A stretch of 64,000 nt of DNA, taken from Whitmania pigra (taxonomy: Eukaryota; Annelida; Clitellata; Hirudinida; Haemopidae). Both the position numbers and the translations under genes were made by a program. Below are positions 24,691 through 38,000 of the stretch, piece after piece. Within the stretch, counting starts at the first letter, position 1; the number at the start of each line of letters is the position of its first letter. The notes under the pieces are model-generated. The model was not told where the DNA came from, searched no databases, and saw only the letters and a list, made by a program, of their open reading frames with translations. The stretch covers positions 2,281,001-2,345,000 of the forward strand of contig JAJTWR010000332.1 of the NCBI GenBank assembly GCA_021613335.1. The letters are read 5' to 3'.

Positions 24691-25444
24691 TGAAAGGCTC
24701 CGAACCTGTTTTCATTATCACTTGGACTGGCCATCCATCCAGCCAACCATCTATCTATGCGAGTGCGGGGGATGCGACGGCCCCGGGCATCCAGTCGGTT
24801 GGCGTTGGCCTACTCACATCTCTTGCGCTTGTATTGTCACACGAACGACTGATTAAAGCAATGAACTGATATTGAATATATTAGTAAGTTGAATTTATAA
24901 GAATTTATCACCAGGTATGTAAAAATGAAGTAGTTAAAGTGTTTTGAGACAGGAGATCCAATTTAGGTAATCGAACTTAAATGTGGGATGTGGCTAACTG
25001 ATGAGACTGAGTGCTGACGTATTACATATATATTTTATTTGAGTTAAGTTATGCCACGTTTTCCATATAGGCCATGCTATGATTGGTAACGGTAATAGCT
25101 TCCTAAGCATAAAGTGCAAAGTCTACAATTCGGTTTCAGATAGTGAAAATAGGCTTAAAGACAAATGTGCAATCTTCAAAAATTTTTAAAAGACAACGCT
25201 CGCATTACTCACTTGTGTTGTCAAGGCCAAATTAGTAAAACTTTGAGGCGTGATATCTCAACTTTAATACGTGGAAATCAGCCATAATATATATCATTTT
25301 GATGACTATTAGTTTATTAGCACTATAAAATGATATGCCCCACGTAGAGTTTCCATGTTAAATAAATTAATATTGAAAGCAATTTTTATAATAAACAAAT
25401 TTAGTAAATTAAATAATTTTGTACTGAAAGAAAAGGTTAACAGA

Positions 25445-25692
25445 AAGGTTAACATCTCCCCTTACAAAATATATCATTTATAAAGTTTCTATGTCTACAA
25501 GATTCAAATTTTTGCGAATAATCAGACCCTCCTGTACCGCAGCCGACCGCTGCTAAAGTCACCGACGTATTTTCACGGTAAATGAAGATTTCACCCGGTT
25601 TTGCCAACTGTTTTCTGAACGAAGTTGGCATTTCAGTTTCTACTAACTCTTTCAGCCACTCTGGTTTAAACTTCAAGCTGCACTTTTTTCTT
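25445..25692 (-). other. Unassigned short ORF, possibly transposable-element derived
   Basis: A minus-strand frame reads KKKCSLKFKPEWLKELVE and on to a Cys-containing end. The start resembles the N-terminal zinc-finger segment of some DNA-transposon-derived proteins, but too little is present to be sure. It sits among Gypsy and Tc1 debris. Confidence 0.3.
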
Positions 25693-26119
25693 AGTAACGT
25701 TTAATCCATTATTATCAATAGTTTCGATACCTCTACAAATATGTAAATAAACAAAAATCCGAGGTCAGGCCGTTAGAGCTTAGGCAGTAAGTACTCACTA
25801 CAAATGCAGTGCTTTGCAAAAACTTGGCCCAGTTACGTTTCTTGACGATAACTTTTTATATACAGAATTTTCACAAGTCATGTGTTCACACAATGTACTG
25901 AAACACATTAGATTTACAAACTTATGAAATTTATTGAACTCAGACAAATATTTCTTGCAATTTTCGTGAAAATACCCAAAATTACGTATAGGGACAAAAA
26001 AAAACTAGAGAGCATAAATTTTCATATTTATTAAAATCCAACCTTTAAATTAGTATTTATATGAAAGTCAATAATGTATCTTATCTCATTTCTTAATAAT
26101 TTACTCTTGAACTCTTATT

Positions 26120-26900
26120 TTTAACGAATCCAAGAAAGGTTTCAAGCTCTTTTAATCCAGTTCTTTCCAGGTCTTATTCAAAAGCATCTTTCAGTTTCTG
26201 AACACTGAAATGTTGCATCCCATTGCAATATATCTTCTCATCAAGCTGTCCCCAAACGTTTTCGATGGGGTTCAAGTCTGGGGATCGAGCTGGCCACTTC
26301 GGAACCTTCAAAATCCTCTCCTGGAGAAAAACTTTTTTCAGTTCTGATGTGTGTAGCTGGGCATTGTCATACTGAAAAACAACTGAATCACCTCCAAATT
26401 TGTCACACAACGGAAAGAATTATTGGTCCAGTATTTCAACATAATTTTGTGAGTACTGCTTTCCCTTCACGAAGACGAGTTCAGATGAACCACGAGGAAA
26501 TGGCAGCCCAGAGCAACCACTGAGCCACATACGAAATTCTTTTTTAAAAATATTTTTGGCCCTCTGATATCTTGCCGACAATATTTAGAGCCATCTGGAC
26601 CATCCAAATTTAAATTTTATCATCTGAAAAAAAATAACAGAGTCTCATTTCATTTCAGAACTCACTATCTACTTTGTCCAGTTTAGCTGGATTTTCTTGT
26701 GAGCCTCCATTAGAAGTGGCTTGTTCTGACGCAGTTTTCGCCTAGTGCTGGCCACTTCACACTCGCCAAAGGTTCTATCCACTTTCCATTTTAAAGTACA
26801 GAGTTCAGTGGCTTGATTTCCACCAAATGCAAATCCTGATGTGACTTTCAAAATAACTGCGCGGCATTTGGAAACTCTAACGCGGAGTTTTCTTGTCAAG
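26120..26900 (-). pseudogene. Tc1-like transposase remnant (DDE superfamily)
   Basis: Seen on the minus strand: RRKLRQNKPLLMEAHKKIQL and LNWTK, then after stops LVFVKGKQYSQNYVEIL, the second-Asp block QYDNAQLHTS, and WPARSPDLNPIENVWGQLDE, the hallmark of Tc1/mariner transposases. Several stops and frameshifts make it inactive. A candidate terminal sequence, cagtgctttgcaaaaacttg, lies at 25807; no convincing inverted partner was found on the right. Confidence 0.88.
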
Positions 26901-27814
26901 TGCGTGGCCGCGCAGCTTAGAGGGAACGTTGCTTAGAAATTGAAAGTTTAGTCGCAGAGTCTTTTAATAAGTGTTTCATGTGTTTTTTGAGAGGAGGTTT
27001 ATGGACCAGCATCGGGGGATCCGGCTAATAAAATGTAAATAAACAATGTAGCCGTGTGTGTTTTTTTTATAGTACATAGGGATGATCTCTAGGGATGAAA
27101 GCTAACAAAAAATGTTTCAAAATTAGTAAAGTGAACTAGTTAATGAAATTTATTTACAAAAACAAATGTAATTATGTTTAGTTAAATAACTAAAATTTAA
27201 CAATCATAATTTTTTGTTAATTTGCGAAATCTTAATCAACGTTTTGATCTTTTAAGAACCTAACGGGATTAATAAAGCATCACGATAACTGGCGTCTTCA
27301 TTCAAGAATTTAAAAAATCAAGAAGAGAATAAGAGATAAACAAAATAGTGTTTAATAAAATTTTTTGCACATAGTTTTGAAGTGATCTCTATTGGCGCGC
27401 ACAGAAACCATACAGAAAGAATACACGCAATTTGAATTTGAAGGCGCCCTTCTTATCTAGCTTGCAACCTGGATGCCAGCAATGGCGTATTGTCTACGGG
27501 GTGTAGCCAGATTGACGTTTGGAGTTTACAATAGAAACGTAATTTTTAAAGTATAATATGTCGCAGCAACATTGTCGCTACACAGTTTACATTATGTTTC
27601 GACATTCTAAAGCCCTCTATTCTCTTTAACAGATGAACCATAACAATGGTTGAAGTTAGTGATGTTGCTTAGAGTAGGGATTTAGTCGACAGGAACACCC
27701 ACCTGACCGGCGGCCACTCCGGAAAATGTAAGATGTTTAGGGCAGGGACGTCATTTGATGGGGCAGGGGGCAACGACAACTTTTAGAATAGATGCAAAAA
27801 GATCATCCAATGTT

Positions 27815-27940
27815 TTGCCCTTTGAATTTTGGCTAAAAGCAAAAAAGATCATCTCAAGTTTTACGAAGAAGTGTCCAACCCCTTGGAAAAGGTGAAGTTA
27901 TGTCTCTTGTTTAGAGGCAAAACTTCGGTGATTAGAGCAT
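27815..27940. repeat. Dispersed repeat, copy B
   Basis: Partner of 8150-8265, in the same orientation. It lies directly left of the second Tc1-like remnant and may be part of the same composite debris. Confidence 0.5.
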
Positions 27941-28105
27941 TCCGATGATTCACTGTCAATCCACTGGCACTAGTTTCATACTCTATTTACATAAGTCAGA
28001 TGCCGAAACGTACTACAAATCAGCGCGACCGTATGGCCGATCCCTAAAAAAATATTTCATCTTATGGTCGACGCTGATATGCCATAATATGCTTCAGTCC
28101 AGAAT

Positions 28106-28132
28106 TTGGGTTAGGGTTAGGGTTAGGGTTAG
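28106..28132 (+). repeat. Interstitial telomere-like repeat (TTAGGG, about 4 units)
   Basis: Reads ttggg followed by three complete ttaggg units and ttag. It lies within decayed transposon sequence. TTAGGG is the usual animal telomere repeat. Confidence 0.9.
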
Positions 28133-28229
28133 TGGTCGGGATGTGCCACTGCAGTGGGACCCCCACCCAGGTAAATCCGACCTTGGTCATACTTGGATTA
28201 ACATCGCCCCTAAAAGTTTGAGTGGCGAG

Positions 28230-28510
28230 GTGAACTTAGAAAAAGATCGTACATATAAATTACATCAAACTGTTCAAAACATCTGCAAAACAATTGCGGA
28301 ATGGCCACATTCTCTGGTGTTAAATCCTTTAGAAAATGTTTGAGATAATCTGGCAAGGTAGTTATATGAAAAAGAAAACACTAATTAACCGTTGTTGAAT
28401 TGAAAGACAATTGAAGCCTGGAGAGTCCTATGAAAAGAATACTTGGCATAATTGAACAATGAAATCAAGACTTATTGAAATAATAGAAAGGCAATCATAT
28501 TGACGTTTTA
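28230..28510 (+). pseudogene. Second Tc1-like transposase remnant
   Basis: Seen: DRTYKLHQTVQNI (around the second catalytic Asp), EWPHSLVLNPLENV, then past stops DNLAR, LYEKENT and LNNEIKT. This is the C-terminal part of a Tc1-like transposase on the plus strand. It differs from the copy at 26.1-26.9 kb and carries several stops. Confidence 0.75.
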
Positions 28511-29482
28511 TCTGAATCAATAACATGTCTTAGAACCCTTATTATTATGCCAAATTACAGTAAATTTCTAAAGATTACAAAAAAAACCGACTTTAACGCA
28601 GATCTCTAGAATTCATCACGAGATTATAAAACAAGTTTCAAAATTTGTTAAACATTTTGCATCAAATAATATAGCCAAATTTGGGTTTGAAAAAGTAATT
28701 CAGTCAAGAGTTATCGTAAAAGTCATGGGAATATCTTAAAATTCCATGAAATACCATTTCAAGAAGAATGAATGCTGATTGATGGCACCCTGGGACATAT
28801 TCCCAATCTAGTCATGTATCAGAGACTCACTATTAAACTTTAAGCAAGTCAATAACTAGTCATAGTTCACTCAAAATCTGTGTGAACAATAACAGAATAA
28901 GCAATAAAGAATAATTGGTAATAACAATCAATGAATTCAAATAAATTACATCAACACAGCTGCATGAATCAGTGGGAATATAATGTATAAAAGTTCATTA
29001 TAAAATAGACTGAAATAAATGCAACAAGATTGTCATTATTTTTGCCATTGCCACAAACTCAAAACACCCATGTAGAGATTCAACATGAAGCAGTACAAAA
29101 ATAATTTAAAAAAACTAATATAAACAAGCAATCTCAAAAAATATAAAATCCTGCAAAAAAAGTCATAAATAGAATCCATACAACCAAACCATTTGTAGAA
29201 CATCAATGTTATTCCAGAGGAATGTTTACAAAAAAAAACGGTCATAAATCCCAAATTTATTTCAGGACATCAAAGCCACTACACATCATACTCTGACATC
29301 ATCATCGATATCTACATCAAAAGTTAATGACATTTATTCTAATTACGTGTGGCATCTTTCTGGACCGTTAAGCAGATTCATAATTGCCACAATTATTTGT
29401 AACAGGAGTTGGAATAAACAACATCACAAAATTATTTTCAATCTTTTGAGAATTAATTAAAAAATAATTAATCTCTATTAAA
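28511..29482. other. Non-coding stretch downstream of the BCAR3-like gene
   Basis: No gene seen. The right part is probably the 3'UTR of the minus-strand BCAR3-like gene, with a minus-strand AATAAA at 29338-29333. The left part is AT-rich flank of transposon debris. Confidence 0.5.
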
Positions 29483-32400
29483 TTAATTCATATGTTCATC
29501 TTCCCCATCCACATCCTTCTCCACTACTTCTGACAAGAGACTTAGTAAGTGGTCAAACTTAGCCAACCTCTCTGATCTATCAGCCTCCGCCCCTTTCGAA
29601 CCGCACAGAAATTTTGCCTGGACCACTGGATCAAAAATGCTCAGAAGTTCATTATTAAGAAGTGAGGAAGAGTTTGAAGCCAGGAATCTCTCAGTGGCAT
29701 CCTTGTACAAGTGGATTCTACTTGTGATGAGACGAGCTGTTTCAAGATGGATGAGGATGACCTCAAGACCAAAGAAGGGCTGGTTCATCTCCCAGGAACC
29801 CAACTTCCAAAGACCCTAACACCAAAAAGCATGAAAGATGGATATTGATAGAATAATTGCTGACTTTGTAGCTAATGCAATTATAATGACATAAATGATC
29901 ATTTTATGTTGGTAAAGGGAAATTGTAAACAACCTTTAAATAATTTTGATTTCAAGAACTAAATGGTACTGTCAAATAACAACTATACATGCTATTTTTT
30001 TTTATAATCATTGCCACTCAAAAACCCACCTCATCATCCATTTCACTGGATGACCTTTCAAGAAGGTCAAGTAATGGAAAGATGTGTGGAGTGATGGTGT
30101 CTTTCTGATGGGGTAGTGTCAGTCCAGAGGCATCCAGAAAGGTGCGGTAGCAGGTAAGAAGCTTTGTTTCAAAGATCTGTAGATATCAAAGTAGTTGGAA
30201 ATTAGAAACATACATTCATTTAATAATTGCAGTCATAGACATCAATTCACCATCATTGTGAGGCTATAATTTATAACTTCTGAAGTTACATAACTTAAAG
30301 TAATAACAATAAATCATAATAATCATAGCAATAAAATCATAACAGTAAATCATGATAATAGATAACCAAATTATTTATTATTGTTTATCATACATAATTA
30401 ATTTCAACAATAATTAAAAATTGAATTGTACAGCTTTACGTACCCCAAAGACTGATTGATGGTATTGTTTGACAAATCTCCAGCTTTTTCTCAGTCTTAC
30501 CAACTTCAATAATAGAAATTTGTTAAACTTGAAGTAAATGTTGGAAGTAGAAAAACAAACGCTATAATTTTATAGTATCCTTTTAATAAGACCTATCACA
30601 GTTCAAGTCTGTAACCTGTGATGAGCAGAGAGCATCCATTATAGAATAGAAACTGAATATATTCCCAGTGTTTGCTTTTAGCTCCATGGCAACAGACAAC
30701 CAATGGGATATAAGATCACCTCTTTCCTTCACACTTTGACCTTTAAGAATCACAGCTGAAGTAAACATTCTCAGGCAGTGGTGTCTGAATCAGCAATATT
30801 TTAAAAGTTTACAAAACTAAAAAAGTCTATTTCATGACTTTTCTACGACATGGTTTATTTTCTCTCTAACTTATATATTTTCCATAAAAAAATGTTGCGT
30901 TACTTTACAAAGGAGCAATTAACAATTATCACGCAAATAAAATATTAGTAATTAGTTAATTAATTAAATAATAATCTAAAATGATAAATATTGCACAAAA
31001 CAACCTTTCAATAGCTTTTTGCCTCAAAAAATGACCCTGAGGTAAAGTCAACAATTCAAGACCGGAGACAAGGCCGAGCTCATGGTCCTCGGTCGGGACG
31101 ATTTGGAAAATCCGAATGTCAATGTATGTGATGTGCCTGGAATTCAAAGAGATCAGTGACAATGTTATAAATTGGTAAAATTGCATGCTGCAAAATCATT
31201 TGAGAGGGTAGAATTATGCTAAATTATAAAAAAAGGTACATACCAATACAATGGCAGACATAGCCTTTAACCGACAATTCAAATCATTACCACATTATAA
31301 ATATATCACTTACATATTTATTTATTTACCCAGCTGAAGATTTATTCTAAAGTCACTCATATATAATATAAAATCAATATAAAACAAACAGCATCAGCAA
31401 AAAATGAAAAGAACAAAGTCAATATCTAACAAGAAAAGAAACAAATATACCTAGCAATGGTTCCTGGAGATGCACTCAAAATTGCCAAAGTGATCGTGGA
31501 CAAGGCCACAGGATCCAGAGGTTTGTTGTTTGGTAGTAGTGAAGGACTGGTTTGAAGTTCACCATCATGTGATGATGGTGCTTGTGGCTCTTAAAGAGTC
31601 AGCATTCAACATCGTTTATAAAATTAAGCAAATAATGACAGACAATTATTCAATTGCACCCACCCAGGATATCATTTTGATAATTGCCCAATTGGGCTGT
31701 TTAAATGATATTAATAAGGATCTCACTTGTCCTCACGCAAACAACAACGAATGCTCTATTTGAAAATACCAAGCATTTCTATTGTAACAGAATTTACAAT
31801 TAATTTTTCAAAGTCCATTGCTTCAAGCAATAACACTTGATACATTCTTGTTTATTGAAATTATTTGCTTATTTGGAATGACAGACTTCAAGAAGGATCT
31901 TAATTGATTCAAAGAATAATTGGGAATTATTTTAACAGAAAATGGTAATAGAATGGAGCCTCTCAATAACATTAATAACAATTAGCATGAAAGCAAGGTT
32001 GTCAATATAATTGTTGCCCATCCTAATTCATCCTTTATTTTCAAAAACATGATACATCCATCCCTACATTTATCTCTAAAATACAGACCTGTCTTCTCTA
32101 AATCCAACATCAAATGTTAATCAATTCTTTACCTGAGACCAAATATATATATATAATAATATATATATATATTATACATATATATAAGAATTTCACCAAT
32201 CATTACCAACCAGGCATTTAAACATCTACATAAACAATTCATAATTGACGAAACAATAATTCAATAATTTTTTGTTTCTCATATTAGTCATCCATTAGTG
32301 GGAATTAGCCCTTAGGACATTCTGGTAATGACTTTATTCAAATTGTTGGATTATTTGAGTTGTGAGGTTTGCATTTGTATTGAGCATTTCCACTTCAAAA

Positions 32401-34766
32401 ATGTCAACTTAATAGGGTTGGTGAGCTAAACAAGGTTGAGATAAGTGGGTTCAAATGTACTTGTTTTTGTTCTACTTATTATTACTGATTCTCTTAACTT
32501 TTTTCAGTAATACTGAAGTGTTACATTGGAAAAAAGCTTATGATAGTTCTTGAAAACAATTCTCAATAATCATTAAATGACATTCTTAAGTCAAACAAGG
32601 ATCTAGACACAATAATCCATTGGTTCACAAAAATAAAACTGCAATTATTCAGGGAAAACCACCTTATCTTTAATAATATCAACCATTTCTAACCAATCCA
32701 AAATTTACCTGCTTTGGTTACTGGATGACCATCATTATCATCATCACTATCATCATTGTGCAAGCCATCACTTCTCACTTTAACCATGGGTCTAAAATTA
32801 GTGTCATTAAATCTCAGGGTTGGAACTCTGCTTGGTTTTGGAGGTGGTTTTGCTTTTGGAGAAGATGCACTAATCTCTGACGATGGAGGTACAAATGGTG
32901 TCGAAGACGCATTAATCTCTATCAGTGATGGAGGTAGAATTGGTGCCGAAAGTAAATACTCAGGTGGTGGAGGGAAGTGTTCACCATCTGTTGTTGTTGC
33001 TGCAGCCGTTAGCTTCGGGTGTGCATTTGAATCTTCAACAGCAGTGCCTAATAAAGACTGGTCTCCAAGTTCTCCATCAGGTTTTGATCTTCCGGATGCT
33101 CTCTTTTTATCATAGCTCAACCTTTCTATGGAACTTCTTGCAATGGAAGCCTTAAAAAATAAAGCAAACTGCAAAACAAGTGCATTTAATTAACAAGAGA
33201 CAATCAAGATATCACTAATTGCAATATCATTTATGATGAATAATGAAAATATTTTATTAAAGTAATTCACCTCACTGACTAAAGGAGATTTGGAAGCCTC
33301 TTTAAGATTCTTAAACATGGAAGGCACACTACCACAACGTTCAAGAGAAGCAGCCAAAGAGGAGCTACCTCGCATGGGAGAACCTTCATCCAATGAAAGA
33401 AGGGGCTGACTACCTGTCCACTGATTGGATGAAAAGTGGTTATCATTTAAACTCCCTGGCATCTTTTCAGTGGTGACATTGCTCCTTAAATTTGGAATTG
33501 GATTGAGCAGAACAGCACCAGATATCCTGGTAACGGGCTTTCCACTTTCCAGGTGGTGGATGATCAAATTTGTTATTGAAGGAAATGCTTCGTCATCAAA
33601 TTTGTAAAATTTCTCTGGATAAAATATGAATTATTGCAAATGCAATCCAATAAATTTTCAACAACTTCTGTTTTATATCTTCTACAAAATAAACTAAGGT
33701 CAGTAAATACAATGAATTTGTTTTAAATCACATAGGCAAATAAAGGGTACCCTAACCACAAACATTGTCAGAAAAGCCTTTTAATGACCTATTAACATAC
33801 CAAATATATGAAATTATAGCTCTCAGTGATTTGTTAGAAACAAATTTTGTTATTTTAAGCAATCATTAATGCATTTTGGTCATCATAACCAAAACTGAAA
33901 AATGAAGCTTAGAATTCAACATTTTCAGAAAAATCTAACCACTAACTCCATGATACCTCTGACAGTCTATGCAGTTAATGACAAAGTGCATTGGCCTGTT
34001 CTCTTTGTAACACGTTAAAACCAATTCGCCAGGATGCGAAGAAGAGTCTCGAACCAAAAAGTCCCCCTCCTTCATCAACAGAGACTCGGCTTCTAACCTG
34101 GAAATCAAGCCGTGATACCAAACAACTCCCTCTAAATCTCTTGTACTCGGAAGACCGAGGGAGGGCACGATTCCTACTGGGCTCGTGAGAGCTTTATTTG
34201 AGTGAAACATCAATTTAAATATTGAGCGAGGGATGGTAGCCTCTTGTTTCATTCTCTCCAGTCGCAACGCAGATCCAGAGCCAGATTCTGGAAATTGTTT
34301 CATTGATAATTGCTAGCCAATTCAAACCTTAACCTTGTTAACATTGACTGACTTTTAACAGCATCTCTAAGAAGTGTGATGCTAGACATCATCCTTGCTC
34401 TGTGGGCTCCATCCTTTACTCCGAGCCTTTTTAGAGATGATACAGAAAGTTTCAAAAGATCCTTCAAATATAAAATTGCTTTTCATCAAGCATACGAATT
34501 ATACAAAATAACTGAAGTTGTTCTAGAAACTATATTGTAAAACACTTAATCTTGGTCCTTTGAAAAAATGTAACAATGTTCAATTTTAAATAAGTAAGAT
34601 TATGAGGTCTTACTTCAACGCACTTGTACTTTTTGAAAAGCGATTTGTAATTAGCTAATTCCAAGTTGTCCAACCATTCCTCCACAGTTTTAGGAGTAGA
34701 TCCGTCAAAACAAGAAAGAGACTTATGCGATTTTCCCAGCTTGTCTTTTATTGAAAAACTTGACAT
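29483..34766 (-). CDS. BCAR3: BCAR3/NSP-family adaptor: SAM, SH2 and RasGEF-like domains
   Basis: Seen: 11 exons, all GT-AG and phase-consistent: 34766-34614, 34461-34353, 34287-33940, 33614-33271, 33150-32709, 31589-31451, 31136-31005, 30784-30616, 30503-30444, 30176-30030, 29815-29483; 791 residues (vertebrate family members about 700-860). Residues about 20-85 form a SAM-like domain (TVEEWLDNLELANYKSLF, then LKRLGVKDGAHRARMM). About 143-240 is an SH2 domain (WYHGLISR, GDFLVRDSS, HFVINCID). A Ser/Pro-rich linker follows with a possible SH3-binding PPPKPSR. The C-terminal half is the Cdc25-like fold of NSP proteins (GLVSGLELLTLPQGHFLR, ALCSSQ, KFLCGSKGAEADRSERLAKF). Known: NSP proteins bind Cas-family scaffolds through this GEF-like fold, which in vertebrates lacks normal exchange activity, and act in integrin and growth-factor signalling. 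The start is the first ATG before the SAM domain. Confidence 0.93.
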
Positions 34767-35086
34767 ATTTTTAAAATCTATAATTTCTTAAATACGTTCA
34801 CCATTAAGAGCACGACATCGAATCTTACATCACCTGGAGCTACCGCTGTTTATTTATAGTATAGGTAGTCCAGGAACTCGAGCAGAAAGTAATATAAGAA
34901 ATTCTTTCACTTTTCGTCACGTAAATTTAGTCAATAGAGAATAAGCAAAACTTGCTTTAAACTAAAATTTTTCACTAGGTTTAATTATTATTTTTGCTCG
35001 ACAATATGTCTCCTGCGTTTTATGCAAATGTTCGCTAGCTCGGAATCATCCTGAAACAACATCTGTGATTTGTATTTAAGATTTGA
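34767..35086. promoter_or_regulatory. Shared divergent promoter region of the BCAR3-like gene and AMPD
   Basis: About 320 bases separate two start codons that point away from each other, so both promoters and 5'UTRs must fit here unless 5' non-coding exons lie elsewhere. It is slightly less AT-rich than its surroundings. No clear TATA box for either gene was identified; inferred from layout only. Confidence 0.55.
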
Positions 35087-38000
35087 ATGATGGATGAAAG
35101 TGATTCTAGTGCAGTTTATAAGGAAGTTCAAGGTTGGGGTTTGGAAGGTTTTCTCAAAGCGTGAAATTGTTTTAGGATACCGATTCCGGATTCCTCAGTT
35201 GAGATTTGTGGATTTGTGTTAATTTTTAGAATCCAGAAGCGAATCGCACTGTCTAGACGTAATGAGTTCTCCTGCGAAAATACCCAGACTGGAAAACAGT
35301 CAGTCCCAGAAAGAGGAGTATAAGCTCCAAGAGTTAGCTGGGAACTTGTTCCATCATTGTAATGAGTCGTTGAGTACGGAGCTCGGCGATGCATACGATA
35401 TACCTCAATATCCCATACAGGAAATTCAGGAAAAGAAGAATCTAATAAGGCAGATGTCCAAGTAACTATTATTTGATATTAGTACTTACCTCGTTTTTTC
35501 TGTGCAATGTTAAGATATTTGCTTTAATATAGTATGTGCATAGTCACATTACATTATAAAATCTAGCAACTTTACAAATAAATTATTATTTCAACTGAAT
35601 AGTAAAACATGTATCAGATTTTTCATTTCCACTCCTTTCTTGTGATAGTTAAAGTTTTCAATGAATTTTTTTGACAAAATTGTGGCAATTGTTTTAGAGA
35701 TCTCTACTTGAGAAAGCAGTATAGGTAAATTGGATGTGTTTTGTGTGGTTTGTGACTACCTGGACTAATGTTTATTAATCCTTTCTTAACCAAACTGATT
35801 TCAGACATCGAGGATTGGAGTACAGGAGTGCTTGTGTGTGTATGCTTTAATACTCCCGAGTGACTAATCCATATTTATTTTCTACCTATTTACATATATT
35901 GTTTATTGCATCATTATTTTGCGTGGGCTTAAATTTTAATTGATACATCATCACACTCTCTGGAATGATTTCATACATCCTTAGAGCCTGCCTTACCAAG
36001 ATTACAAAATGCTGGAACAAAAGCAGTTTTAAACAAGGTTTTGAAGTTTGAAAATGTTGTTCTTTTTGAATGTTCATGCTTTTCGAGGTAACAAACAAAA
36101 GGGGAGGAGTCTAAATGTGTTTTATTGGATTCTTTGACCTTAGTCATAGTGTCATCCATGTTTATGCATAGAACTATTACAATAACTTAAGAATTTCTTT
36201 CAAAATTTTGACTTTTAATGTCAACATTATTATTTTAAGAAGCACTAATTAACAATAATGTTTATTTAAATATGTTCATTTAAATACTTAATGTACAATT
36301 ATTGATTTGTTGTTACTTATGGTATTTGTCTCAGCATTGCTGTTTTGAATAATAAATCTTCTTGAAATGTAGGATGCTATTAAACCATTACTGCATTGCT
36401 TAATATCAACTTTGTTGACATAAAATAATGCGCATCACAAATGTAGACAAGTACTTGTTGATGTTTGTTGCTCGAGCTTTCATCAGTTGTTGATTTGTGA
36501 AGTGCTTCTAGTGACAAAGTAGTCGTATTTAGAGATCCAAAATCTCGAGATAAATGATAAATTCTCCCATCCTAAGTTCTGTCACTGCTTCTGTAGAGAA
36601 TCCTGTCTTCAGGGTGAATGAATGTTCATGAATTCACTGACAAGGTGTTCTACCTGTGTTAATTAAAGGCATCATCTGGTCTCCTCTTTTGCAATTCTGT
36701 GCCATTCACCTGCTGTCGCTTCTTTGGAAATGAATTTTCATTTGTGCTTTACAATCTAAATTGTAATTATTACTTTTAATAAATTGAAAATAATATTACT
36801 CAGTTGTAATTTATTAGGATTATAAAAGAATTGTTAAATTTTTAGTGTCTAAACATATTTTCAACTGAAATGAGGTATTCTTAGTTGTCAAATTAAGGTG
36901 ACATGACAAATAATTAATCATTAATTTTTTAATAACTTATCATTTTTCAACACATGGGATTTGACTTGAACAGCCAATCAATAGAAAAGTTACTGTGAAG
37001 TTATTAATAATAAAAATTATTAAAAAAATTATTATATCAAAGAAATGAAACTTTGCCTTTCGTTATAAGCAATATATAAAATGTTAGCCAATAAATAAAA
37101 TTTATTTAGCTTTTTATTTGATGCAATCAGTTTTAAGCATTTTTAAATATTTTATTTCAGTGAAAATGAGGGTCAGAAATTATCAATAACCCAAATTTGT
37201 AGTCATAAATGCATCTGTAGATAGTTAGATAGATATAATACTTTCACTTGACTGCTTTACTTGATTGATTTAGAGGTATTACCAAGATGTTAAAATATGC
37301 GAGTGGCTTATAATCTACTATTTTCTTTTGCCATTTCACGAACTTTCAAAATCGTATTAGTATGAATGAATTTGTTGAATTATACTATAGAATTTAGAAT
37401 TATGTTCTATAAATTTCAATGTATTCATAAAGATAAATAAGTATACAAATGTTTAATCAAATGAATATGATCTAATATAAATCTTGAATGTAATGTAAAT
37501 CTATTGTTTGAAGGTTTCCTGCATCTAACTTTAATTTCATAATGTTGTCATTCTATCTATCAATTGGTGATTTTGTAACAATGAAAATTTTAGGCCTGGT
37601 GATAAGTTTAACGTGGGATTATGTTTCAACACGTGAGTTTGTTGTGGATACTTTTGTAATGATAATTTCAATTGCAATAATGCAAATTCAGCCTTAATTT
37701 TAGATTGTTCAACTTTTGCAAATTATAAACTGTAGATAAATGTTTTGTCTTAAATGTGAAAATTTTTTAATTTTCGAGATTGATAAAATTATTTGCTATA
37801 ATGGAAAAACTAATTTGAATAGTTGGCTATCAGTAGTGACTTGTTAGTTTTTGAATCCATTTTTTAATTCTTGGTGCAATTGTGATTTATTTTGATTTTG
37901 GTATTTTAAGTTTTTTTTAGTATTCTACCTTCTGTGGGATCATGTTATGCTTGCCACTAGTTGGTCCCTATAATTTTGAAATTTTATTTCATTACATTTT

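Noticed and set aside
34287..34320. Acceptor at gctag followed by caattatc for the third exon of the BCAR3-like gene
   Set aside because: It puts the SH2 exon out of frame; the ttccag acceptor 22 bases downstream restores it.
35886..36159. Two overlapping minus-strand frames in the AMPD intron
   Set aside because: No recognisable domain, no clear exon borders, and low complexity.
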